Shown here piece after piece: positions 31,501 to 40,600 of a stretch of DNA of 64,000 nt (position 1 is its first letter; the number at the start of each line of letters is the position of its first letter). Source of the stretch: Paenibacillus sp. FSL R5-0623 (GTDB taxonomy: Bacteria > Bacillota > Bacilli > Paenibacillales > Paenibacillaceae). The stretch spans positions 2,790,001 to 2,854,000 of the forward strand of contig NZ_CP150233.1 in NCBI RefSeq assembly GCF_037974265.1, read 5' to 3'. Under the pieces are notes generated by a model. The model was not told the origin of the DNA and did no database searches. It saw nothing but the letters and a program-made list of their open reading frames with translations. A program made the position numbers and the translations under genes.

Positions 31501-34500
31501 AATGAGACCTTAACCGTGGACAATCATGTGGTGCTTTTATTCGAAGATAGCAATCACAGTTATCCAGGAATTGAGAAATATTTACAGCTATTTTCCATTC
31601 AAAGTGTACGTATTCCGTCAACGGATTCCAAACAGTCTTGGGACAAATTATTTACCAACAGCGCATTGCGGGTGCTTGAAGAGATCCAGCTTCTTCTGAT
31701 GCAGGCAGTGTCCCATGTTAACGATGAAAAATGGCTGCAAATTGTCATTCCTGGCGAATTGTCGTTGTATCAGGGATTTGCTGCTATGTTAAGAACGGCC
31801 GAGCTGGAGAATCCATTCTTTCATGGTCAGGTTATTGAAATTTTGAATGAAACGGAATCGGAGATGCTGGCAAACATGCTCGTAGATAATCGGGCCTACC
31901 CGGAGCATGGTTTAATCCGTTATAAGAGTACACCAGGGCAATCAGGTATTGGGCTTCGTCATGTTCAGAACTGGAAAATGATTGAACATGATCCATTTGA
32001 AAGTGCATTCGACATCCCATGGAAACCCGAAGGGGTCTACGTTATTACCGGGGGAGCAGGTGCTCTCGGGATTATCATGGCTGAAGAAATAGCGCTTCAT
32101 GCACCCTCCTGCACCATTGTTGCTGTAGGGAGAGCATCCTTGTCAACCATTCGGAAGCCATTGGATGCTTTACGTGAGAAAGGAATAAACCTTCTTTACA
32201 GACAAGGGGATATTTCGGATCGACAGACCGTGCAAGAATTAGTGAGTTCATTCAAGATGGAGTTTGGTAAGTTGAACGGGATCATTCATTGTGCAGGAAT
32301 TATACAGGATGACCCCATTTTTGCTAAAAGAGAGGACGATCTTCGCAACGTTTTTGCACCGAAGGTGTCCGGTATTGTTTATTTGGACGAAGCCACTCGG
32401 GAGGACAAACTGGATCTGTTCATCGTTTGTTCGGCTGTTGCCGCGATGTTTGGCAACCCTGGACAAGCCGACTATGCGGCAGCCAACGCTTTTATGGATT
32501 CTTTTGCATCTGAACGGCACCAGCGAGTGCAGAAGGGTGAGCGGTACGGGCGGACCTTGTCCATAAACTGGCCGCTGTGGACTGAAGGGGGTATGACGAT
32601 ACCTGAAACCGTTCAGCAAAGGATGTTCCATCGTTACGGTTTGGCGGGAATGGAAACGTCAAGCGGCATACAGGCCTTCTATCGGGCTTTGGCAACAGAA
32701 GCTGGACAGATTGCTGTTTTGTCGGGTGATATGACCCGGATCAGGAGGCTTCTACATTCCAAAAACCAACAGGGATCCCTGGTTTTTAATGGTGAGAGCG
32801 AAAGACTGGAAACGATGAAAGAAATAAATTCTCCTGTGGGGGAATCAAACCGATCACAGGCAGCTGACAAACCCAAACGAACGGTTCAATTTTTGATCCA
32901 AACTCTTGCCGAAGTTATTGGACTGCCCGAGTCTCGCGTTCGAGCGAATGCACCTCTGGAGCAGTATGGAATCGATTCAATCCTGATCATGCAGATGACA
33001 AACAAACTGGAAAGTTTATTTGGACCACTGCCCAAAACATTATTTTTTGAATACCAGACAATCGGGGATTTGAGCAGTTACTTTCTACAGGAGCAAGGCG
33101 AAAAACTGGACAGGTTGATAAGGGAGGGATATCCCGACACAACTTCAGATGCAGCATCCATACCTTTGGAAGCCAAGCATGTCAAAGTACAGCAGACCTT
33201 AGTGCAATCTGTCTTATCCATCCCTGGAGAGACCAGATCGCCCTATCTAACTTTTGGACAGACTCAAACGACTGCACCACGGATGAATGAATCACAGACT
33301 AATGTCTCCAGACAGGACACACCTGTCGATACGAAGCAGGATATCGCCATTATTGGTGTGGCGGGAAGGTACCCGGGAGCGCGGAACATCCATGAGTTTT
33401 GGGAGAATCTGCGCAGTGGAACGGACAGCATTACCGAGATTCCATCTGAACGCTGGGACCAGGAGCAGGTATATGATTCAGCGCCGGGCACACCGGGCAA
33501 GACCTATGGACGTTGGGGCGGATTTCTGGACGGTGTGGACGAATTCGATCCGTTGTTCTTCCAGATTTCTCCTCGGGAAGCCGAGATGATGGACCCGCAG
33601 GAACGATTGTTCATGCAGTGTGTGTACGAGACGATTGAGGATGCGGGGTATACGCGGGAGCGTTTGGCTGCCGACATCGTGGGTGTGTACGTCGGCGTCA
33701 TGTACGAGGAATATCAATTGTATGGGGTCGAGTCCTCAATTGCGCTCTCCGGTAATCCAGCGTCCATCGCCAACCGGGTGTCGTATTTCTGTAATTTCCG
33801 CGGACCGAGTCTGGCGGTGGATACGATGTGTTCATCTTCGCTGACCTCCATTCATCTGGCGTGCCAGAGTTTAAGACAGAATGAGTGTCAGGTTGCGGTC
33901 GCAGGCGGGGTGAATGTGTCGGTCCACCCGAACAAATATATCATGTTGTCTCAAGGACGATTCCTATCCAGCAAAGGTCGCTGTGAGAGCTTTGGTGAAG
34001 GGGGCGACGGGTATGTGCCGGGGGAAGGCGTGGGCGCGGTCCTGTTAAAACCGCTTGCACGAGCCGTTGCAGACGGGGACCGGATTTACGGCGTGATCAA
34101 AGGGTCGGCCTTGAATCACGGTGGAAAAACAAACGGATATACCGTGCCGAATCCCAACGCCCAGGCGGACGTCATCGGCCGGGCCTTGCGTGAGGCGGGC
34201 GTTGACCCGCGGACGATCAGTTATGTGGAAGCCCATGGCACGGGTACGTCGCTCGGTGACCCCATCGAGATTGCGGGGCTGAGTAAAGCTTTTCAGCAAG
34301 ATCCGTCGGAAGAGGCCTACTGTGCGATTGGTTCAGCGAAATCCAATATCGGACATGCAGAGAGCGCAGCAGGCGTCGCGGGAGTCACCAAGGTGCTGTT
34401 GCAATTACAGCATGGAGAGCTGGCGCCGTCCCTGCATGTGCAGCAAACCAACCCGCATATTGACTTTAGTCAAACTCCATTCACGGTCCAGCGGGAGTTA

Positions 34501-37500
34501 GATGTTTGGGAACGTCCGAGAGTGGACGGTCAGATTGTACCGCGACGGGCGGGGATTTCCTCGTTTGGTGCAGGTGGAGCGAATGCTCATCTCATTTTGG
34601 AGGAATACCGGGAACCCGACCTGACGCGTGAAAAGATGAATGAGCAAAACAAGCAAAACAAGCAAAACGAGCAAAATGAAGTGCCAGGGATGATCGTGCT
34701 GTCAGCGAAGAACGAGGAACGGCTGGTCGTGCAGGCCCGTCAGCTGCGAGATGCACTCCGTACCGGACAGAGCAGCTGGAAAGTGAGGGAGATCGCCTAT
34801 ACACTGCAAACCGGACGTGAAGCAATGGAGGCACGGCTGGGTGTGCTGGCGCAAACAATGGAGGAGCTGCTTGCCAAGCTGGACAGCTATGTGGAACAGG
34901 TGGGTCAGGCGGAACCAGCAGGCAAAGGAAGCTTGTACTATCAGGGGCATGTGAAGCAAGGGCAGGAGCATCCGGGTTGGTTAACCGATGAGGAAGACAT
35001 GAAAGAGAATGTGAAACGCTGGCTGTCCCAGGGTCGTTATGAGCATGTACTGGACGCGTGGACACGAGGGGCAGTGATTCAGTGGATGGAGCTATACGGG
35101 GACAACAGACAGCAGCACCCGCGCCGAATCAGTCTGCCGGCGTATCCGTTTGCAGCTGAACGTTACTGGGTACCTGAACCCCTTGTCTCAAGAGAACAGA
35201 GGAGCAAAGTAATACAACATACAAGTGTACCTATTTTACATCCGCTCGTACATTGCAATACATCCAGCTTTGGTTTGCAACGATATGCCAGTACGTTTAC
35301 GGGCGAGGAAACGATTTTGGCCCATCATCAGGTCCATGGAGAGAAATGGCTTCCGGGTACAGCCTATCTGGAAATGGCCAGAGCGGCGGTTCAGCAAGCT
35401 GTTGGACTTTTCGATGATTCGTTGCAGGTACGGTGTATTCAGAAAGTCACATGGATGACACCTCTACAGGTGGATCAGCCGGTTGATGTTCTCATCGAAC
35501 TTAAACAGCAGAATGATGAAATCGTAGGTTTTGAGGTCTATAGCTTCACTCATGGATCTGAGCAACTCAAACGAACACATTGCAAGGGTTCCGTTCTGCT
35601 GGGGGGAATACAGGCATCCGTTCAACCAAACGGAAACAAACCTTGGCTGGTTGAGAAGGCAGAACGTGTCCTAGCAGGTAAGGAGTGTTATTCCTTGTTT
35701 GACGGATTGGGTCTATCCTACGGGTCCGCCTTTCAGGGACTTACACAGCTGTTCATCCAGGATCATCAGGTTTGGGCACAGTTGCGGTTGTCTCCGGCAG
35801 TCGGACATACAGAGCCATATGTAATGAATCCATATTTGCTTGATGCGGCGTTCCAGGCCTCCATGGGTCTTTTGCTGAAGCAACATGTGGAGGGGGGCCG
35901 AAGTCCTGATTCAGTGCCACTGCCGTTTACACTAGATCAGCTGGAACTCCTGTATCCTTGCACAGAAGAGATGTGGGTGCGTGTCCAACGGATGGATCAC
36001 TCTTCTGGGGCACAGGGGCTGATCAAGTTTCAGATTGAGATGTATAGTCCGGACGGAAAGTTATGCATTCGGATGACAGAATTGGCATGTAAAGCTCCCA
36101 CAGCGGATAAGCTTCCTTTATTTCAAAATCCGTTGACGACCGGGGGGACATCTCCTGTTGGACATGTTCTGATGACACCCATATGGAGTGTATTTACGCC
36201 GGAGGAGATAGCGCTTCCGCTATCCGTTGGTAACAAGGTGCTCATCATTAGTGACAACGATACAAGTCATAAGCAAGCCCTGAAACTATATCCGGGCGCA
36301 ATGCATATGTTGCCCCATAACAGCGTACTTGGTTGGAAGGACAACCTGTCGGAGTTTGCCATTCTGGATCACATCATATGGCACGCTCCTACCACCGGTA
36401 ATGTTTGCATGGCAGATGATTCGATTGTTGAGGGACAGGAGCAGGGGGTTCTTCAGCTGTTCAGAATGATCAAGAGTCTACTAGAGCTTGGATACGGTAA
36501 TCGAAGCTTGAGTTTGACCCTCATTACGACAAATGCGATCCCATCCTCTCCAATGGATGAAATTAATCCTACCCATGCAAGCATTCATGGTTTTGCGGGC
36601 TCTTTGGCCAAAGAATACTCCCGGTGGAGCATAAAACTGCTCGATCTGGAGCATGAGGTTGAATGGGCGGAGACCCAAATGCAAGAACTTCCTTGGAATG
36701 GGCAAGGAAACGCCTATCTGTATAGGGATAACGAGTGGTTACGCCAGGAGTTGATCCCGGTAAATGTGCACAATGAACATGCAATTAAGGATGCTTATCG
36801 CCAAGAGGGAGTATATGTGGTCATTGGTGGGGCAGGTGGCATTGGACAGGTGTGGAGCGAATACATGATCCGGCAGTACAATGCACGTATTATCTGGATC
36901 GGGCGCAGGGAACCTGATTCAAGCATTCAACGTTGTATAGAACGTTTGGAGTCCCTGGGCAGTGCTCCCGAGTACATTGTGGCAGATGCGACAAATGGAG
37001 ATTCCCTCCAGAAGGCCTATGAGCAGATCAAGCGAAGACATCCCCATATTCATGGTGTAATTCATTCTGCGATTGTATTGCAGGATCAAAGTATCGCCAA
37101 TATGGAGGAGGATCGTTTTCAAGCTGTCTTATCTGCAAAAGTCGCTGTAAGTGCACGCATGGCTCAGGTATTTGGACAGGATGACCTCGACTTCATGTTG
37201 TTTTTTTCATCCTTTAATTCGTTTACCAGGTCTCCTGGGCAAAGCAATTATGCGGCTGGCTGCACCTTCAAGGATGCGTTTGCTCATCAGCTTGCGATGG
37301 AGCGTTCCTATGATGTCAAAGTCATCAATTGGGGTTATTGGGGAAGTGTGGGAAGTGTAGCCTCGGAAGAATACAACACCCTTATGAGCAATGCCGGTAT
37401 CGGTTCTATTGAAGTAGCTGAAGCGATGAAAGCACTGGAAATCCTTTTGACAGGATCACTGGATCAACTGGGGCTTGTCAGAACGACCAGACCTCTTTTT

Positions 37501-37545
37501 ATGCAAGAGCTGAACTTGAACAAAGTTGCATCCCTGAATGGTTAA
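27520..37545 (+). CDS. Trans-AT PKS (CDS5): MT core - ACP - KS - DH - KR* - ACP - KS - DH - KR
   Basis: 3,341 residues from a GTG. It opens inside a C-MT: SAM motif I (EIGAGTGGTS) is already at residue 33, against about 175 and 188 in the two intact MTs of this window, so the N-terminal part is on CDS4. An ACP (GVDS, Ser 304) ends module F. Module G: KS (about 402-817, Cys 562), DH (His 1042, Asp 1212, Gln 1216), KR (motif near 1505, Tyr 1652, but Ala 1639 where the catalytic Ser belongs) and ACP (GIDS, Ser 1820). Module H begins with a KS (about 1940-2365, Cys 2104; nearly identical to one in CDS6), DH (His 2603, Asp 2775, Gln 2779) and a KR (motif near 3097, Asn-to-Cys type). The protein stops after this KR; MT, ACP and ER of module H are on CDS6. 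Confidence 0.9.
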   Translation: MKINRYNEVLAETALHYVQHKIQLDSSALRMMEIGAGTGGTSAAVLHRLKPVEQHIQEYAYTDVSQAFLLHGEQKYGAGRSFLNYRMFDVRYAPSAQQIDTGAYDVVIAANVLHATPDLRTTLRNVKALLKQGGMLLINEISSNSLFTHLTFGLLDGWWLYEDPELRLTDSPGVAPHVWEQLLLEAGFHSIEFPAQDWHEEGQQVIVAYSDGIVRQIDAEVTPVGSSNQARSELQSNDSFSPGSRPELQEKKPSKSSLGLESTSATTLKAHVREIVTDMLSASLKVNTTMIDSEEPFSEYGVDSITGVRLIQSINEALSISLQVSILFDYSSIELLSNHIVEKYRDGLVQTIEKISKSVDPVELSSKATAPHAYKTEGSSEHNHDQHFVFPESYSPLKVERGDIAIIGMSGRFPQSDDIHSLWGNLVTGKDLVGRVTRWDLSSYFEKDTSFCSHGGFLENIDEFDPQFFNISGTEAAHMDPHQRIFLEECWKALEDAGYAGQAVAGLKCGVYAGFNELDYRTLLGTNPVPQAFWGNSGSVIPARIAYYLNLQGPAIAVDTACSSSLVSVHLACQGLWSGETEMALAGGVFIQSTPGFFIASNRAGMLSTTGKCHTFDQRADGFVPGEGAGVVVLKRLSDALRDRDNIHGVIRGTAINQDGASNGLTAPSAKSQEQLMREVYNRFDIHPGNIQLVEAHGTGTKLGDPIEYSALVKAFRSYTEEENYCALGSIKTNIGHAAAAAGVAGLIKILLSLKHAKIPASLHFQEGNEHIPFASSPFYINTETIDWITPPGIKRMAAISAFGFSGTNAHMVIEQAPVMGSQKVNRPGNLIVLSAQSQEQLEVQVKQLVSFCKEQSDVSCWDMSYTLLMGRKHLNYRLSCVVRNEQELIRILEKWLEKGAAAEVQVVELSHTLRPQSSLMRYGNECLQNCSESPNSAEFTEKLAAAASLYMQGYHLDFELLFKHAPAGRISLPVYPFAKDKYWIDAGHLPTNDHTIQQHANQSIEDSNQLLHPLLHRNTSNWAALQFSSTFDGEELFLKDHVVQGESVFPGAAYLEMARAAVEMAHTHDDLERIWISLSHIGWYGPLQVNNEPVQVDVLLHPLERGAIEFRIQSQGAEETVVHCLGQAAMMEPQEVGQTDLTQIRAQCTEGFYTREGCYNQFKQMDLQYGDYYQGIEELYIGTNQALAKLSLAGGFSHEYGGGQLHPGLTDSALQASIGLLLVAAGGPPVTTPVPFAMEQVEIWGNSASLMWSHVRVCTPNDALVETKKVDIDGYDDKEQLVLRIKGLTFRELPRQVEQHGDEGTLLAEPYWRVAPADTFAGGVSGNETLTVDNHVVLLFEDSNHSYPGIEKYLQLFSIQSVRIPSTDSKQSWDKLFTNSALRVLEEIQLLLMQAVSHVNDEKWLQIVIPGELSLYQGFAAMLRTAELENPFFHGQVIEILNETESEMLANMLVDNRAYPEHGLIRYKSTPGQSGIGLRHVQNWKMIEHDPFESAFDIPWKPEGVYVITGGAGALGIIMAEEIALHAPSCTIVAVGRASLSTIRKPLDALREKGINLLYRQGDISDRQTVQELVSSFKMEFGKLNGIIHCAGIIQDDPIFAKREDDLRNVFAPKVSGIVYLDEATREDKLDLFIVCSAVAAMFGNPGQADYAAANAFMDSFASERHQRVQKGERYGRTLSINWPLWTEGGMTIPETVQQRMFHRYGLAGMETSSGIQAFYRALATEAGQIAVLSGDMTRIRRLLHSKNQQGSLVFNGESERLETMKEINSPVGESNRSQAADKPKRTVQFLIQTLAEVIGLPESRVRANAPLEQYGIDSILIMQMTNKLESLFGPLPKTLFFEYQTIGDLSSYFLQEQGEKLDRLIREGYPDTTSDAASIPLEAKHVKVQQTLVQSVLSIPGETRSPYLTFGQTQTTAPRMNESQTNVSRQDTPVDTKQDIAIIGVAGRYPGARNIHEFWENLRSGTDSITEIPSERWDQEQVYDSAPGTPGKTYGRWGGFLDGVDEFDPLFFQISPREAEMMDPQERLFMQCVYETIEDAGYTRERLAADIVGVYVGVMYEEYQLYGVESSIALSGNPASIANRVSYFCNFRGPSLAVDTMCSSSLTSIHLACQSLRQNECQVAVAGGVNVSVHPNKYIMLSQGRFLSSKGRCESFGEGGDGYVPGEGVGAVLLKPLARAVADGDRIYGVIKGSALNHGGKTNGYTVPNPNAQADVIGRALREAGVDPRTISYVEAHGTGTSLGDPIEIAGLSKAFQQDPSEEAYCAIGSAKSNIGHAESAAGVAGVTKVLLQLQHGELAPSLHVQQTNPHIDFSQTPFTVQRELDVWERPRVDGQIVPRRAGISSFGAGGANAHLILEEYREPDLTREKMNEQNKQNKQNEQNEVPGMIVLSAKNEERLVVQARQLRDALRTGQSSWKVREIAYTLQTGREAMEARLGVLAQTMEELLAKLDSYVEQVGQAEPAGKGSLYYQGHVKQGQEHPGWLTDEEDMKENVKRWLSQGRYEHVLDAWTRGAVIQWMELYGDNRQQHPRRISLPAYPFAAERYWVPEPLVSREQRSKVIQHTSVPILHPLVHCNTSSFGLQRYASTFTGEETILAHHQVHGEKWLPGTAYLEMARAAVQQAVGLFDDSLQVRCIQKVTWMTPLQVDQPVDVLIELKQQNDEIVGFEVYSFTHGSEQLKRTHCKGSVLLGGIQASVQPNGNKPWLVEKAERVLAGKECYSLFDGLGLSYGSAFQGLTQLFIQDHQVWAQLRLSPAVGHTEPYVMNPYLLDAAFQASMGLLLKQHVEGGRSPDSVPLPFTLDQLELLYPCTEEMWVRVQRMDHSSGAQGLIKFQIEMYSPDGKLCIRMTELACKAPTADKLPLFQNPLTTGGTSPVGHVLMTPIWSVFTPEEIALPLSVGNKVLIISDNDTSHKQALKLYPGAMHMLPHNSVLGWKDNLSEFAILDHIIWHAPTTGNVCMADDSIVEGQEQGVLQLFRMIKSLLELGYGNRSLSLTLITTNAIPSSPMDEINPTHASIHGFAGSLAKEYSRWSIKLLDLEHEVEWAETQMQELPWNGQGNAYLYRDNEWLRQELIPVNVHNEHAIKDAYRQEGVYVVIGGAGGIGQVWSEYMIRQYNARIIWIGRREPDSSIQRCIERLESLGSAPEYIVADATNGDSLQKAYEQIKRRHPHIHGVIHSAIVLQDQSIANMEEDRFQAVLSAKVAVSARMAQVFGQDDLDFMLFFSSFNSFTRSPGQSNYAAGCTFKDAFAHQLAMERSYDVKVINWGYWGSVGSVASEEYNTLMSNAGIGSIEVAEAMKALEILLTGSLDQLGLVRTTRPLFMQELNLNKVASLNG
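28720..33110 (+). other. Module G: KS-DH-KR*-ACP
   Basis: The DH is intact. The KR has Ala (32434-32436) at the catalytic Ser position but keeps Tyr (32473), Asn and Lys. The KS that receives its product is the same type as those after olefin-forming modules E and I, which hints that an olefin is still made. Confidence 0.7.
33333..35154 (+). repeat. Long direct repeat R2, copy 1: KS plus linker (module H)
   Basis: Near-identical to 45450-47262. By eye there are about 35 substitutions over 1.8 kb (about 98% identity) and one net indel of 9 bases. It covers exactly the KS and the post-KS linker up to the YPFA motif. Confidence 0.93.
34642..34677 (+). repeat. 9-bp tandem repeat, four units
   Basis: Four units of (g/a)agcaaaa(c/t) encode a Gln/Asn-rich linker just after the KS. 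The second R2 copy has only three units, so this is the site of the single net indel between the two cassettes. Confidence 0.9.
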
Positions 37546-37656
37546 CAGAACGATGTGTTGACAGGGTGCATGAATCTTTTTGCACGGTACGGGAGAGCAG
37601 CGGAACATAAATGTTTCCAATGAATGGGCATCTGCCACCACAGGGAGGTTAAAACA
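37546..37656 (+). promoter_or_regulatory. Longest intergenic gap (111 bp) with RBS of CDS6
   Basis: The CDS6 RBS is AGGGAGGT at 37642-37649, 7 bases before the ATG at 37657. This decides against an in-frame ATG at 37624, which lacks such a site. Upstream there is a TTGACA at 37558-37563, but no good -10 box lies 16-18 bases further on. There are also two weak inverted repeats (GTGCA/TGCAC arms near 37567-37586; GGAACAT/ATGTTTCC at 37602-37618). I make no promoter or terminator call from these. Confidence 0.6.
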
Positions 37657-40600
37657 ATGGATGATCAGGTGTATATTCCGATTACAAAACATATTCCCGA
37701 GGGACTTCGCAGAGAGACAGATCAGTTACACGGGTGGCTTGTCGCATTATTGTCAGCGGAATTAAAGGCAATGGGGTTATTTGAAAAAAGCTATTCCAAC
37801 ACCAGGGAATGGTTAGAGAAAAACGGGATACCCGTTTTGTTTCATCGCTGGATGGAAGAGACACTTGCTGTGTTAGCCAAAGAAGAGGGGAATGGCGCTG
37901 AGGGCGGGCAAACCGCTACTACCTTCGAAAATGTGTGGCAGAAATGGGATGAAGTTAAACAGCAATGGCTGCAAAAGGGCCACCTTCGATCCCAGGTCCT
38001 TTTGGCAGAAACGGCATTAAAACACCTGCCTGATATTCTTCGGGGACACAAGCAGGCAACGGATGTTCTTTTCCCCAATTCAAGCATGACACTTGTCGAA
38101 GGCATATACCAAAACAATCCCATCGCCGACTATTTCAATGAGGTTATGGGAGCGCAACTTATAACAATTATTGAAGAAAAAATAAAAAAGAATGCAACCA
38201 TTCGGTTGAGAATCATTGAATTTGGCGCGGGTACTGGCGGAACCAGTACCCCTGTGCTTGATAAGCTCAGACCGTATGAGCAGTACATTGAGGAATATTG
38301 TTACACGGATATCTCTTCCTCTTTTCTATTGCAGGCAGAGCAGCGCTATGGAAATGAACACCCATATTTGACCTACAGAAAAATAGATGTGACCAAACAA
38401 CTGCAGGGTCAATCCATTAATGAAGCTGTCTATGATATAGCAATCGCGGCCAATGTGCTGCATGCTACACCTAATATCCGTCAAACCCTCGGACATATCA
38501 AGGCAGCGCTCAAAAAACAGGGGCATTTGCTCCTGAACGAGATAACCGATAATACACTTTTTGCCCATATTACGTTTGGTTTGTTGGAGGGCTGGTGGTT
38601 ATACGAAGATGAGGCACTGCGTATTCCGGGCTGCCCAGGACTTACACCTAATACATGGAAAAAGTTGCTCGCCAAAGAGGGGTTCAGAAATGTTCGTTTT
38701 CCGGCATTAAATGCTGAAGAGTGGGGACAACAAATCGTTGTATCTCAAAGTGACGGCATCATTATACATGAAATAAAACAGAGTCCTGTATCTCATCCTG
38801 TACAGACACAAACCAGAGCGATTCCTGACGTGGAATGGAGACCCAATTCATCCCCGGTTATGGAGACTGGAAACATTCAACCTACAACAGATATTCCTGA
38901 CCACCTGATCCGGGATCATATTATTACGGTCATCCGGGACAGCATAGAAACTTCACTTAAGATGAGTCAGAACCGGATCGATAATCATCAAAGTTTCTCT
39001 GAATATGGCGTCGATTCGATTGTTGCCGTCAATCTGGTCAATCTTATTAACGAGCAATGTGGAATAGTGATGCAGACTACAGTGCTGTTCGATCATAACA
39101 CGGTCCATGCCTTAAGCAAGCACATGCTGGAGCAATATCGACAAGAGATTGTGGCGTACATGCTGCCTGACCCGGCTACATCTCCACAGAGGAAAGACGA
39201 ACAAGCCATCAACATTTTGGACATGAGCAACGATAATCGTAAGGCTGATAAGCCTGCTGTGCATAGGAATGAGGATCGGTTGCCAGTTGGGCATGAGAGG
39301 CGTAATCCTAATGCGACTTGGACAAGCACAATGGTTAATAACGAAAAGCTGGGATCCATTTCGGAAGGTTCATATTATCGATTGCTGCTGGAGAAACCTG
39401 GAGAATCCGATGAACTTAAACTGATTCAGGATCAATCGCGTTCACTCCAGTCAAACGAAGTGCAAATTGCTGTACATGCTTTTTCACTTAATTTTGGAGA
39501 CCTGTTATGTGTAAGAGGACTCTATCCAACCATGCCCGCATATCCGTTTACCCCTGGCTTCGAAGTCAGCGGGGTCGTTGTTCAAACAGGTTCCGAGGTT
39601 ACAGACCTTCGACGTGGTGAAGAAGTGGTGGCCATGATGGGTGAGCAGATGGGTGGTCATGCCAATATGGTGATCTGTCCGGCAGCTCATGTAGTTCCCA
39701 AACCGAAAAAGTTAACATTTGAAGAAGCCTGCTCACTGCCGGCCGTCACTATGACCATGCTTGATGTGTTCCACAAAGCCAAACCACAGCCAGATGAAAA
39801 AATATTGATTCAGACGGCGGCCGGAGGGACAGGTCTTATTGCCGTACAGCTGGCGCAGCATTATGGTCTGGAAATCTATGCCACAGCGGGTTCAGATGTG
39901 AAACTGAACTATCTGCAACAACAGGGTGTGCACCATACCATTCAGTATGTGGAGCAGGATTTTGCCGAGGAGATCCACCGTCTTACGAATGGGCAAGGTG
40001 TAGATATTGTTATCAATACTTTATCGGGTGATGCGATTCAAAAGGGGATGGCTTGTCTTGCTCCCGGTGGCAGATATATTGAAATTGCTATGACTGCCCT
40101 CAAATCAGCCAAAAATATTGATTTATCCTTGTTATCGAACAATCAGGCATTTTATTCGGTAGATTTGCGACGCATGGCCTTCCGTGATCCTTCTATAATT
40201 CGAACCTATATGAAGGAAATGGCGAACCTAATTGACCAGAACATCGTTCGTCCGACGATATATGCCACTTATCCTTTTCAGCAAGTGAAAGAAGCATATA
40301 AGGCTATGGGAAACCGCAGTAATATCGGCAAAATTGTGGTACATATCCCTGAAGAACAACGGTTTAAGCCATATTCTGCTAAGCCATGGGAGCAAAACGT
40401 TGTGGTAGAAGAGGCCATAATGAATCAAGAAACACCGTCAGTCAGGGAGGAAATAGCGATTATTGGAATCAGTGGCCGATTTGCACAAAGTCGCAATCCT
40501 GAGGAGTTATGGCAACATTTGCAAGCCGGGAATGATCTGATTGGAGAGGTAAAACGTTGGGATCTGGACGCTTATTACGCGGATCAGCAGTCCTATTGTC

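Larger units (their letters stand above)
33337..40360 (+). other. Module H: KS-DH-KR | C-MT-ACP-ER
   Basis: The only fully reducing module in the window: DH, KR, MT and ER are all present, giving a saturated alpha-methyl unit. It is split between CDS5 and CDS6 at the KR/MT border. The ER (about 39355-40360) comes after the ACP rather than between DH and KR as in cis-AT systems. Confidence 0.8.

Noticed and set aside
37558..37586. TTGACA as a -35 box of an internal promoter before CDS6
   Set aside because: No acceptable -10 box lies at 16-18 bases spacing. One matching hexamer is expected by chance.
37602..37618. Inverted repeat as terminator or operator
   Set aside because: Only 6-7 pairs with a bulge and no T-run; too weak to call.
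37624..37656. Earlier in-frame ATG for CDS6 at 37624
   Set aside because: The strong RBS AGGGAGGT lies between it and the ATG at 37657, so the later start is preferred.
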